Below, piece after piece: positions 45,716 through 58,400 of a stretch of DNA of 64,000 nt (position 1 is the stretch's first letter; every line of letters starts with the position of its first letter). The stretch lies in NCBI GenBank assembly GCA_032622095.1, contig CP136064.1, positions 40,885,912-40,949,911 on the forward strand, in the 5' to 3' direction. The DNA is from Siphonodentalium dalli. Its lineage: Eukaryota > Mollusca > Scaphopoda > Gadilida > Siphonodentaliidae. The notes below the pieces were generated by a model, which was not told where the DNA came from, made no database searches, and saw only the letters and a program-made list of their open reading frames with translations. The position numbers and the translations under genes were made by a program.

Positions 45716-46429
45716 CTATTTTAATTGGTCAATAAGTTTCTGATAGTTAACATAGTAATTAGCCGGTTTTACCCAATTAGAGTCATTGGATATTTGTAAT
45801 GTCCTTGAATCAGAGTCATTAGATATCAGTAATGTCCTTGTAGACATGTTTGAATCGAGAATCCTTTCAGCTAACAGTTTTGTATCACTTTCATCATATA
45901 ATAACTCTGCATTTCTTCTTTTGTTTCCTTGTTGACTAGTTGTGAAGTCTCTCTGATGTAGCTGTGACTGCTCTTTGCAGTTAGAAGTTGTCCTTTCTAC
46001 TGTATCGGGAATGGCTTTGTAACAAGTCCTCATATAATTGCAGTCACAGTGAATATCGTTTTCACCATGGCTATGCACATGCAGAATTTGAGCTCCCTCT
46101 GTGGTACAGTTTAAAATGTCAGTTTCATCTCTATTTACTAGACATTGGTCTCCATGGCAACCAATGAAACATGCCTGTGTATTTCTATTTAAATCAGGCT
46201 TCCTGCAGCTGTCTACCGAATGAGAAGAACTCTTGATTGTAGAACATTTCGCTTTGCAGGATTGGTAAGCTGAACATGCCTTATTGTAATTGTGACCTCT
46301 GACCTCGGAATCAATATCCTGAATGTGATTATCACATATTCTCTGGTCATTTAAGAAACCAAGGAGATTGTGCTGATCAAAACTAACAAACAGGCAACCA
46401 CCACTAAGGCCATGACAAGCTGAAGAATC
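45716..46429 (-). CDS. PRIM2-like gene, last exon (third and fourth cysteines plus novel tail)
   Basis: The acceptor CCTTTTGCAG sits next to the end of a family G element. The exon encodes 237 residues and stops with TAG. GGCLFVSFDQHNLLGFL aligns with the human GCPFRH...LLKQKL region, and DIDSEVRGHNYNKAC with the region ending YQVAC, giving ligands 3 and 4. The remaining tail is rich in Cys, His and Ser, with a duplicated RTLxISNDS near the C-terminus, and has no recognised homolog. Confidence 0.85.
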   Translation of the reverse strand, partial: DSSACHGLSGGCLFVSFDQHNLLGFLNDQRICDNHIQDIDSEVRGHNYNKACSAYQSCKAKCSTIKSSSHSVDSCRKPDLNRNTQACFIGCHGDQCLVNRDETDILNCTTEGAQILHVHSHGENDIHCDCNYMRTCYKAIPDTVERTTSNCKEQSQLHQRDFTTSQQGNKRRNAELLYDESDTKLLAERILDSNMSTRTLLISNDSDSRTLQISNDSNWVKPANYYVNYQKLIDQLK

Positions 46430-49400
46430 CTGCAAAAGGAAAATGAAAATGTCAATGACACTGCAGCTCAACTTGGAGATGGGATAATGTCATAGATAAC
46501 AGTCAATGGAGTGATAAGGAATGCGTACATTAAAATGTTTTAGTAAAGGTCAATCTGGAGAGCCATATGAATTGTTTTTGGGATCAATCGGATGAAAAAT
46601 GTTGGTGGTAAGTTACACAGAAGGATTTAGTCATGCAAAGAGTGAAATCCAAGATGACTGCCAGTTGCTATGCTTTTGATTGTAAAACATTCCAATTCGA
46701 TAGCTAGCTCCCATCTAGAGGTGATCCTAAATAAAACTGTAAATTTTCAAAACAGATCTCCAATAAATGTGGTCTGCAGTGTGTACCAATGTATTCAAAT
46801 GTGAAATCCAAGATGGCCATTACAGCCATGTTTTTAACACGTTCACTGCCGACTAAGAGTTAATGTCGTACTTTTTGCAAGTAATTGAATGGGAGTCGAC
46901 AGTGAACGTGTTAAATAAAATTCCGATACAATTTGATCGTGCCCACCCAGAGTAGTGCTGGGCGGTTTCCCGATTAATCGTCAATACCCGGTTAATATTT
47001 CAATATCGTCAGTAATATCGTCTAAACTAAAATAATCGTAATATCGTCGGCAATTAGAGGGTGCCAGACCATCATAAGCGTATACAAACAAATAGTTTAA
47101 CTCAAGCCTAAATCGAGTTATTTAAGTTTTAAATTCCAACTAAATCCCTGTGTCCTGACTTTTTCAATATTCAATAATCATAGTAAACAACGTTTAGGAC
47201 GACTAACGAAATTAGGGGGATATGAAAACCCAGAATACGTCCCCCTTTCGCTCACAATATTACACAAACCCTCCGACTTCCCTGCGTACTTTTTATTACA
47301 AGAGAATTCACCAAATGAATTGACGACTGATCAGGTGATAGATCAATATGAATGTCAGTTTTGCCACGCCTCTTCCTTCAGTACAATGATGCACATGCAC
47401 CGTCAATCAAAATAGTAAATGAGCGAAGATACCGCCCCCTTCTCGTCTAGAAGAAACCACTCACGGCAATTGGTTAAAACCAAAATTATAGAATTAGGGC
47501 TTCAAACCCGCCCAAAAATACATGGTGTCCTTGCTTGGCAGAATTCCAAAAGTTATGTAAGTACTACGTAAGTGTCATCGGGAACAACATGTATTTACTC
47601 AACATGGTTGAATATACCGAGTTAGAAAAGGATACTATAGTATAGAACACTTTTAGTTTTGGCATAGACTAGATAATGGTTTTATTAATTATCGGTATAT
47701 ACCAGAATTTGTCAAGTCACCGGAACGAAATTGTCCGAATAGCGGAATTTAACCGGTGAAATTACTTTTCATTCCGAATATCGATCGAGCATGAGGTTGT
47801 CACTGGTTGAGTGGTTGTGTATGTTATTATTGACGTCAACTTGTCAAAATTAATGACAATGATGTGATTCTAGCGAACAGTGAGAAACTGTTTTAAGTTA
47901 CTAGTATCTGATGTTTTTAAAAACCGCGATTATATCGTTAACCGCGGTTTTAATTTTAAAAAATCGCTGTTTTTATTTTCGTTAATATCGTCCAGCCCTA
48001 ACCCAGAGGTCACCCCAAAGATTCATATGAAGTTTGGGATGAATTGAATGAAATATATTGGTTGTAGGGCATGCAAAAATAATTGAGTCATGTAAAGAGT
48101 AAACTAAAAGATGACTGCCAGTGGCCATGTTTTTGATAGAAAATTTTACAAATGCAAAAAGGTCACCTGCAGATCCATATGAAGTATGAGATCAATCGAA
48201 TGAAAAATGTTGGTTGTAGGGTGTGCTGAAAGATTTAATCATGCAAAGAGTTGAGTTGAGCTAAAAAAAATGAAGGTCAGATTTTGTGCTAGCCCAGATT
48301 TTCTTTGGCCATTCATTTGTTTTTAGACAACAAGGATTTAACTTAGCCACAATCTGGAAGAAGGAATTGGCACATTATCAAATGATCATATACTTATTTA
48401 TTCAAGTATCAAGCAAATGTTAGAAATGGAGATATTGATTGTTAATCTCAGGTATACCTCCAGTGTGAGCCAGTGTGTTCAGTATATTGTGTCACTTTAT
48501 TGAATTCGCAGGTTCCCAGTTTTTAAATGATTAGTTTCATTTGTGATTAATACACAGGGGTCCGGGAACATTTAAAAACAAGAAGAGGGCACTCATCAAG
48601 TTTTTTTGCCTGAAAGATTGGATCTGAATTATTGGTGGCCATGTTTTTTTGTTATGAACTTCAGGAAAAAAGAGAGGCTCCCATCTAGAGATCACCCCGA
48701 AGATCCATATGAAGTTTGGTGATGATTGGATGAGAAATGTGACCTGTAAGATGTGCTAAAGGATTTAGTCATACAAAGAGTAAAATCCAAGATGGCTGCT
48801 GGCTGCCATGTTTTTTAACAGAATTCAGAAAAAATGGTAAGCACCCATCTAGAGGTCACCCCGAGGATCCAAATGAAGTTTAGTGATGATCGGATCAGGC
48901 ATATGCTCTGTTGTGTGTGCTAAAGGATTTAGTCATGCAAAGAGTAAAACCCATGATGGCTGCCAGTGCCCATGTTTTTCATCGGTCAAATTTGATAGCT
49001 CCAATCTAGAGGTGATCCTAGATTCATATACCGAATATCGTTGAAATAGGTAAAAGTTTGTTTGAGTTATTGTGCTAAAGGCCACAAATGATCAAAATCG
49101 CTAAAGATAGACATATTAAGTCTCATAACTCATAACATAAGATTGGACATATCTGGTTTTCAAGTATGAATGAAAATCGGTTGACGATTGTTTGAGTTAT
49201 CGCGCTAATGATTTTGTGCCCGTCCGAACGCCCGCCCAGACGCCCGCCTACCGACCTCGCAAAACCATAAGTTGAGTTTTTGAAAAATCTCAACTAAAAA
49301 TATTCATTATAAATAAAAGGCTACTAGTCCTCACCCAAATTTTGACAATGTCGTGCGCCACATTTTAGAACATGACATGCAAAAGTTCAGGCCAATCGGT

Positions 49401-52400
49401 TAAAGATGACCTGAGATATAACGCATTTGCAAAAGGTTATCACGGTGATATTTTCCCTGATATAATGAGTTTGTCCGAAGACAAATGTGGTTTCAATGGC
49501 GTCTGTCCTTACAAAACACAACAGCCATACAATCTCCGAGCACCATTTGCCGGCTTTCTTTTTATCCTTATCAGCAGTGACGTTATTTTCCTGCATGTCA
49601 TGTTTGTCACCCCGTCATTTTAAAAGGGCAAATCCCTAGTGTTCAGACAGCATGTTCAACAAATGGCACAACGAATGATCATTGAACATTTCCTTGACTT
49701 GAAACATATTCTGTTTGCATATAAATACAAAAGGGATTGGGGCACAAGGTTTTGCAGCTTATGGAGCCCCAACATTCCCTCCAAATGACAGAATAGGAAT
49801 CCTATGTCTTCTGAACTTGAATTTTCAATGCACCACTCCAAATGAATAAATACCGGTAGACAATTCCAATGCATATTTCTATAAACTGAATGAGAGAATC
49901 CATTCAGGCCTGGAAGAATTAAAGGGACCCAAGGCACTCACAGTGGGTACATGTGGAAAATATATAAAAGTCTGTAAATATATCACCACAAAGAAGAACA
50001 CAGGGAGAAATAGATGAACTGTTTATATTCATTATTGATAGTTTTCTCATAGAAAATGTTTGCGTGTTCAAACCATTGTTATGTAAACAACACTGTTACA
50101 GTGATTTGTCAACAAACATTGCTAGTCCTACAGCAAGTTCAAATATTTTAGTCTGAATATGATTTTCAGAACATTTTTCAAAGCTTTGACCTTTTCCAAT
50201 GTTCACCATCAAGTTTTGATTAAACTTTGGTATTTTATTGGACTAATTGCACTTTTGTTGGTAATTCCACTGTGACAGTAATGATTAAATAACAATGGCT
50301 TTGAGATGCAAAAACTCATTAATGGAGAGTTATTAATAATGAGAATAGGAACAAAATCTATCTTTTCTTATATTTGTTGATGATAGTTGTATTACAGACT
50401 TTTATCAAATTTATGCTATATCGATGAACCCATGTTGAAGGTCTTGGGTCCCTTAATACCTGTAGGGAAGAACAGGAATGTCCTTTATAATTTTTCCTAC
50501 ATCCCTCTAGTCCATACAGATGTCGTATGCTATATGTATAACGTCTACCATCATCCTTCCAGCTGTGCGAGCATGAACTATCTGTTGCATTCTGGGAATA
50601 TTCTTGTTGCCAAAACATGATCGCTTCATGAACTGGGAGACCGACTTCCTTCAGAAATAACGTATACTGTATCTGTAAAAGTGTCACAAAAACAAGAATT
50701 ATTAACCCTATCTTTACTAAAAGTTTCATTCCCTTAGGAAACATTCAGATATAATTATATCCTCAAAGTAATTGACCTGAAAAACAGTGTGATACCCCAG
50801 TAATGACCACAGTATTACCGGTGGTATATGGTATCTACTGCAGTATCAATATGGTCACTGCGGTGGAGCAATTCTACTGTGCGTTATGATACAGAGGTCT
50901 ATTAGCAGTCATCACACAAAAGTTGAAAAAATAATAAATCCACAAGGATCTCGTTAAAAATTCCACAGATATAAGATGGATCACTGCATTTAATTTTCAT
51001 GCCTGCCATATTCCATTTCTTGTATTTATTCAGTTTAACTTTATTGCATTGGGGACAATTATGGTTAATGTCGGTGTCCATGATTATAATTAAAACAGAA
51101 ACTACTTTCCCAGAAATGTCTATCAGTACTACACACGCTAGTCCCAGTCTGCTGGTACGTAACCAGCTAAGATATTGGGATAGACAGATGCTGTTTTTAC
51201 GTACCAGAACGCCCTGATAACCTTTCTAAGACAGAGTTTACGTGCCAGTCACCAGCTCACACAAAACCACAAATAAATGTAATCAAATATAACAATTGCG
51301 ACAATAAACAGGTTTATTCCGTAGAAGACATGATATTCATTCTGAACACCACATCAATTGAAAGAGGTAACTTAATGTGAAAAAATAATATTATCGCAGT
51401 GTTTACATATTTTTTAAAGTATGTAAATTCAATTGACATCACGAAGTGACATCAGCATATTCCGGCACTCATTAGGCGAACATAAACGTGGTCGAAAATT
51501 TAATTTTATTAATTCTATTAGGAATACCCAGTAATTTGTAAATTAAAAATTGCATATACATCGCGAGACGTTCCGTGTAAGAAATGTTTAACTAATAAGT
51601 AGTATAGGACCACTTAATGGTAATGGAATAAACATAATGGTAATGGAATATATTAACAGGACACACGATGTTTGAATAAGTGTGCACTCGATTCTGATTG
51701 TTGTACTCGATTGACGACACAGAAGCCGAACTTAGCCGAGTACCTTACAGAACACATCGGCTTTCAATTAAAATGTAAACAAACCAATGTTAATGCTAAT
51801 AAACCAGAATATTCAATGTGTAATTGAACATGAAAGTTAGATTATTATACACCATTATAAAAATAATGCCAGACCAATAACCCTTCCATGACTGGAGCTT
51901 CCTGAAACTTTGCAAAAATACTGTTCCAATGTATTCTCTTATATATGCGAGTCTCTCATAGGGAGCCTCGCATATAAAAGAGAATACATTGGCCTAACAA
52001 TATTTACCTTGACCATGTAAGCCAGTGCATTCTCTTATATATGCAAGGCTCTTTATGGGAGACTCACATATATATGAGAATGCACTGGCACAGGATCTTT
52101 AATTCTGCACCAGCACAGCTCCAGGCATGAAAGGTATAATATGTGCATACCCGTGCATGGTGTTGGAGTCTGTGAGTTTTTCTGAGTACATTATGCATAT
52201 GCTGCATGCATGGTGGAAAGTTGTCGGACTTCTCATCAATATCATGGTGTGTGAACGTTGATAAACAGATATCGTCTTCATACAGTGGATGCATTTTTTG
52301 TCTGAAGACAACCTATAAAGATTCAAGAGTGGACATTCAACAATTTATCACATGACCAATATTATAGGCTCATATTTTGTCCAAGCACTATTTTTATAGC

Positions 52401-55400
52401 CAGAATATGCCCAAAAAGTGGCAGATACTTAATTTCTCACAATAGAAGAATACATTGGTGTATAAGGTTTCAATAGGCCTCAGTACATGGATGGATCCGG
52501 GGCCCTTTACATACAGGTAACCAGTTTGAACGCCCAAATTGCAGACATAATTAATACCAAAAAAAATCATATTCATGATGTCACGAATTTAGTGGAGGAA
52601 TTATTAACCAAATAAATCAGTGAAATTCTATTTTACTCTGACAGTGATGGTTGTTTAGACAGTATCAACATTACATACATTTATTGGAATTTCAGACATT
52701 AATATTGATAAACTGTCGTGATTCGCCTGCAAAATAGCGAGTCAGAGAGGCTGAGAGAGCCCATAGATTCTCTCTCAATGCATGGAATCTTCTACTGTCA
52801 ATGGGAGGGGGATACCCCTTTCCATACCCATTCCCAACTCTATAGCCTTTGGGATATGCCCTTTGGCATATCATGGTCAGAAAACAGGTGTCTGCAAAAA
52901 CTATCCCTACCTCACTTCAGATGTTTAGTATGCATTACTCTCAGTATAATACTTGAGGCCTAAATTGTTCGCATAATCCAAAATCATGAAGGACAAATAC
53001 AGTATCTGCCTTTAAATTTTGTGTTTCAATAACTAGGTTCTGTATAAGAAGGTCAATAGCTAGAGGTCACTCTGAAGATCCTAATAAGTGATCGGATGAG
53101 TGATGTGGCCTGTAGGGTGTGCCAAAGGTTTTAGTCATGGAAAGAGAAAACCCAAGATGACTTTCAGGGAAAATGAGCACAAAACAGACAGACAAGAAGA
53201 TAATACAAGTACAGAAGGATTCTTATACAATGGTGGGAATAATTCAGATAATAAGCAAGCCTTGAAATAGTGTGCCTGTCATTTGCAGAATGAGGTCCCC
53301 AGAGGGTGAATTTAGTGATGCTACCCCGCATAGCGGGCTAGCATCACCAAATTCACCCTCTGTGGACCTCATTCTGCTTACATCTCAGCAGAATGAGGTT
53401 CCCAGAGGGTGAATTTGGTGATACTAGCCCGCTATGCGGGGTAGCATCACTAAATTCACCCTCTGGGAACCTCATTCTGCAAATGACAGACACACTATTT
53501 CAAGGCTTGATAATAAGTTCATCAAATGACTGTTTGTTGAACTTACTATCTGAGGGAATAGTTGGGGAGCCCGCATATGTTCTATTTACACTTTTGCGTA
53601 CAAAAGGTTAGACCCCCTAAAGTTGGTACCAATAATGGAACATTCTGAAAAAACGATTTCTTAAGTTGCGCATTCCTGGGGTTTAGGGGCCGCTGAACCC
53701 CAAAAAGTGCCAAAAAACACTTCTATTTACACTTCCGCGTACATCGATGAATTTTGGTTTGATGATACCCCTAAGTGTACTGATTAAGAAAACACAACTT
53801 AAGAAAGGGATTTTCCTGGGGTTTTCAGATAAGAAAGGGGGTCCCATGCTGAACCCCAAAACGTGATTTTTCACTTTTTTTTACACTTTCGCGTACATCC
53901 ATAATTTTTGGTCTCAAAGTACTTTGATATATACTAATTATAAAAACACAACTTAAGAAGCAACTTTTTCTGGGGTTTTAAGATAAGAAGGGGGTCATCG
54001 GGTCACCCCTCAAAACGTAAAAAATCACTTTTATTTACATGATTGCATTCGTCCAACGTGTGTGTATGTGCGTACATCCCTGGAACGTTGCACTATTACA
54101 ACCAATACATCCCTAAATCGATACGATCAACTTAAGAAATATATATTCATGTTGTTTTCTGATAAGAACGAGACTAACTAGAACATCTCGTCAATGAGTA
54201 TTTAGTAAAGAAAGGGTTAACAGATTTGTAACAGCCCACGAAATTGGCATTTTTATCTACAGCATTGCTTTAAAATTGCATGAAATTCTATAATGGCATC
54301 TAAAATATTGAAAAATAACAAAGTCAACACTGCTGTCTGTCTAAAGCATTGGAACTGTCCATCAATAACAATGATAGATTACTAGAATTCAATATCAAAC
54401 AAGGCAATGTCTTTTAGGTGGCATACCTTGTTCTAGAAGTGTTATTTTATACACTAGAGTTTTAACCCTTTGAAGACTGAAAATTCCTGAATTTTTGCAA
54501 AAACCCTGTGCCAATGCATTCTCTGATGAACGACTTGTTAAAAAAGTTTTCTTATGGAATCTCATGGAAATATCAGATGGTTGGAGCGCCAATTTCTGAT
54601 ATTCTTACCGAAGCTGGAATGATATCCACCTTTGAAATTATACAAACATGTAATATTACCGATCTAGAATTGAAACTCACTCAAATTCGTGCAGTAAATG
54701 GCTAGAAAAACTGAACTATATCCCAAAGCTACGAACTTACAGATTATACAAGAAAATCTATGAAACTGAGAAATATATCAGTATGAACATTGACAAATCG
54801 CACCGATCGATCTTGGCTCAATTTCGTTGCGCAATACTTCCGCTGAGAAATAGAAACCGGCAGATTTCCAAATGAGAAAGTTGATGAACGAATTTGTACT
54901 CTGTGCGACCTGCAAGAAATAGAGGATGAAAGCCACTTTCTTTTGCGCTGCCCGCGGTACACATACTTAAGGTCCCGGCTCCTGAATTCTATTCCCGTTG
55001 ATATTACTATTACTGATGCAAATAACAATGACACATTGACTGAAATAATTTCATATCCACGTCAGTTAGCAAAATTCCTTTTTGATGCCTTTATGAAAAG
55101 AAAAAAATTGTCTCTATAAATAACTATTGGAATGGTAAACTCCATATTATATATAATTGTTGATGATCACTCTCATGATATATATGTGTTTTTCCCGATA
55201 TATAGATACGAATGAACGATAATCCCAAGAATTTTCAATGCAATGCCTCTGACCATAACATCACACGCATGCAATTACATACTATAAGCATGACTTATAG
55301 GCCTCATGTGGCCGGGTGCAATATCATTATTTGTTTATGTAATATATTTATGTATTGTAGATGCACATGTCACGTTAATAAAAGATTATCTCTCTCTCTC

Positions 55401-58400
55401 TCTCTCTCATTATACATTGATATGAGGTTCCCAAAAAATCATATTGAATAGTTTTAAACTAACCTTAATTTTCATTATCAAGCTATTCATTCTTGGATCT
55501 TCTTTATAGCTTTTCTTCATCGATTTCACAAGGTTCAACCCATCTCGCAGGATGCACTCAAACAAGAAAGCAACAACCTCTAGAAGCTTGCAATAAGGAA
55601 CAGCTGCAATACCATTGCTCAAGTTCACTATGCGCGATTTCACTAGAGACAGAGCATATTCAAATGGAACATAGAAACATCTGTCATCTCGGCCTTGGAA
55701 GTAATACCTAGCAACCCTTGACCAAGAGAAAGATTGTTTGATACAGCAGAATATATAAAAAATATTATCTGTCTTCTGCTTATTAAGATCATCAATGGCA
55801 TCATTCATGTGAGAACACATATATTTTTCCACAGTCTGAAATAAGGCCACCATTTCTTCCTCAGAGCACTGCAAGAACTGGAAAGCAAAGAGCTCTTTTT
55901 CAGCAAGGATGAAGAAATTGCTGAACTGATCGTCCTCAACTGCAGCCAATCTGGAAAAAAAATAGGATAACTTTTTGACCGAAATTACAATAGCATGATC
56001 ATCTCGTCAAACCTTGATTCTCACTTTCCGAGACTTGAACATCAAAAATACGTTTGATATTAGTATTGGGGTGACTTCGTCAATATAATATTCAACATGA
56101 TCCGACATGCATTGCTTATTCAAGCCAATCAGTGCACTCAGCTTCATAATCCAGGTCGAGTCATGTTGAATACGTAAATGAGGCAGAAACTGAAGCAGAA
56201 TCAATATATGATGAAATATTTCTGAATTACAAACAAATCTCATTGTTATCAAAATTGATAATGATGATGTGTTGGTTTATATGTGTAGATAATTTATCAG
56301 CCGATACCTCTGCATTTAGCATTAAATGAGATTGTATAATGTTTTATAAATTTTTTATTTGAAAGTACTCAAGGGAGTGAAATTTCCATAAAAACTTGGC
56401 CAAAAATAAAAAAAACATTAGTTTCACTAACGGACTGAAAAAACAATTGGGTCGGTAAGTAGGTGAAACTTTTTATTTTTATTTCAATATCCTCCAATTA
56501 TTTCCACAATATATTAATGCCCAAATTTTGAACCTGCAATCACCAACAGGATGGCAAATAATGTATTAAGAAACAATCAACTCTTTCACAAACCATTTTG
56601 TCTCTATTTGGAATAATCAAGTTGTAAGATGAAGTAGAGTCATAGCCGCATGGGAAAATTTAAGTCATATGATATAAATTACGTTGTTTTATTGGACTTG
56701 TGATTCCCTGACCCTTTCCCACAAATCATATTCCATTTTAAAACATGACCAATGACATTTTTAAAGATGCATAATCTGAATTAGCGCTCCAAAATTCCAA
56801 TTTATTTGGCTTCAGGCAGGGGATTGTGGAAAAAGTTCTGAACACTTAGTAAAAAAATTTCCTTTTGACCTTTTTTCCTTTTGACACTGTAGCTCAACTT
56901 AGGTAGGGGAATAATTTAATGGTTGACAGTAAATGGAGGAATTGAAAACCAAGATGGCCACCGGTGGCCATGTTTTTTTTGCCGAATGACCCCAAAATGA
57001 CTCGTTCCCATCTACATGTCATTGTCAACATCCATGACAAATTTCATGAATATCAAACAAACAGATCGGTCTATAACCCATGCTAATGGATTTTGTAGAA
57101 ATATTTAGTCAACCAAAGGGTAAAATCCAAAATGACCATTGGTGGCCATATTTTTTTGCCGAATGACACCGGGTAGACAATTTACATAGTGTCGAATTGT
57201 CGATACAGATTACAAATATATGAGGCGATTGATCACCGTCACGGGTTGCGATCGAAGCACATAATTTGCATAATGCATGTCTATTCTGAACAGCATACAT
57301 TCACAATTACATACCGGTACATTGGCTAACTTGGTAACCTTGTGCTTCAATATTTTGTGAGTTCAGGTCATTTGGCATGTGTTAATTAGACGCAAAACAC
57401 GACACTACACCAAAGTAACACCGATTCGAAAATATCTGAATCAGCGGACCGATTCGGTGTCGATCTCGAATCGGGTGCCCGATGTTGACATCGAATCGAA
57501 TCTCGAATATTCGCAGGTCCCTAGGCAATAGCTCAAACGTACAAAGTAAGTTGAGCTAATAACCCTTCAATGTTTAACATATGTTTTTGTTATCCATACT
57601 GTGCAATGCTTTGTTACTGGTCCTGTCTGGCAGTTATAAACATTTAAAATCCAGAAATGTTTTGAGGTCACAGTTATTGCACATTTCAAAATTTCTATCC
57701 AAATTGTCAAATCACCCAAAACACTTTCTTTGAGTATGAAATGTAACTGTCGACGAATATACACACACACATGGAAACAACCTTTGATATGAATTTGAAT
57801 AGGCTTTGTGTGGCCTATTTCTGTGCATGTTGAGGAACATCATAAATAAAGATGCCGTAGAACATCAAACAAGTTGATAGAATTAAATCCCTGCCATTCA
57901 TATTCATATTCATATACCAGGCAGTGGCGCAGGCAATATTTTTTATACTGATTTAATAGCATACTTGTAATTTTACTGTTTTCAAATTTTATTTTGGAAA
58001 AAAGCTTTTTTTTTATGATTCGCAGCAGGTTGTGCCAAAGTAGTTTTTAATTGATTTTGTTTAATTAATAGTTTATTTCACTATGTTCAGTTGTTATGTT
58101 TGAAAAAAATAATCTTGCTAGAACTGGTCAAGTAAAGCCATTTGTAACTCACTCAGAGTCACTGGTAAAGTCTTGAATGACAATTTTTTGGGTCACAATC
58201 TGGATGAGTGACGCATTCTATGCATCCAACAGAGGTGTTCAGTATTCAGTAATAGCCCAGTCATATATAACACCCAGTCAATATACAATGTTTATGGGTT
58301 AACCAATACAGGTAAGTGGACACCTGACAAGGTAACACATCTGCCCGGGTCAACAAAAATCACACCTAGCCCTCTACTGGGTAAAAATTTATGATATATT

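Larger units (their letters stand above)
46441..48268 (-). mobile_element. Family G element, diverged, interrupted by a hAT element
   Basis: The inverted tail 'AATGTCAATGACACTGCAGC' starts at about 46441 and the inverted head 'GTTGAGTTGAGCTAAAAA' ends near 48268. Units are strongly diverged. It lies in the last intron of the PRIM2-like gene. Confidence 0.7.
53190..54216. mobile_element. Family S element with nested insertions (copy S5)
   Basis: The left part holds 'AGATAATACAAGTACAGAAGG'. The right end is 'GAGTATTTAGTAAAGAAAGGG' followed by TTAA at 54217-54220. It contains the U8 element and a tandem array. Confidence 0.65.

Noticed and set aside
56007-56252. Minus-strand open frame between two PRIM2-like exons, with an acceptor-like and a donor-like edge.
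   Set aside because: Its entry phase does not fit the preceding exon, and HFILR|LAAV joins perfectly without it, as in human PRIM2.
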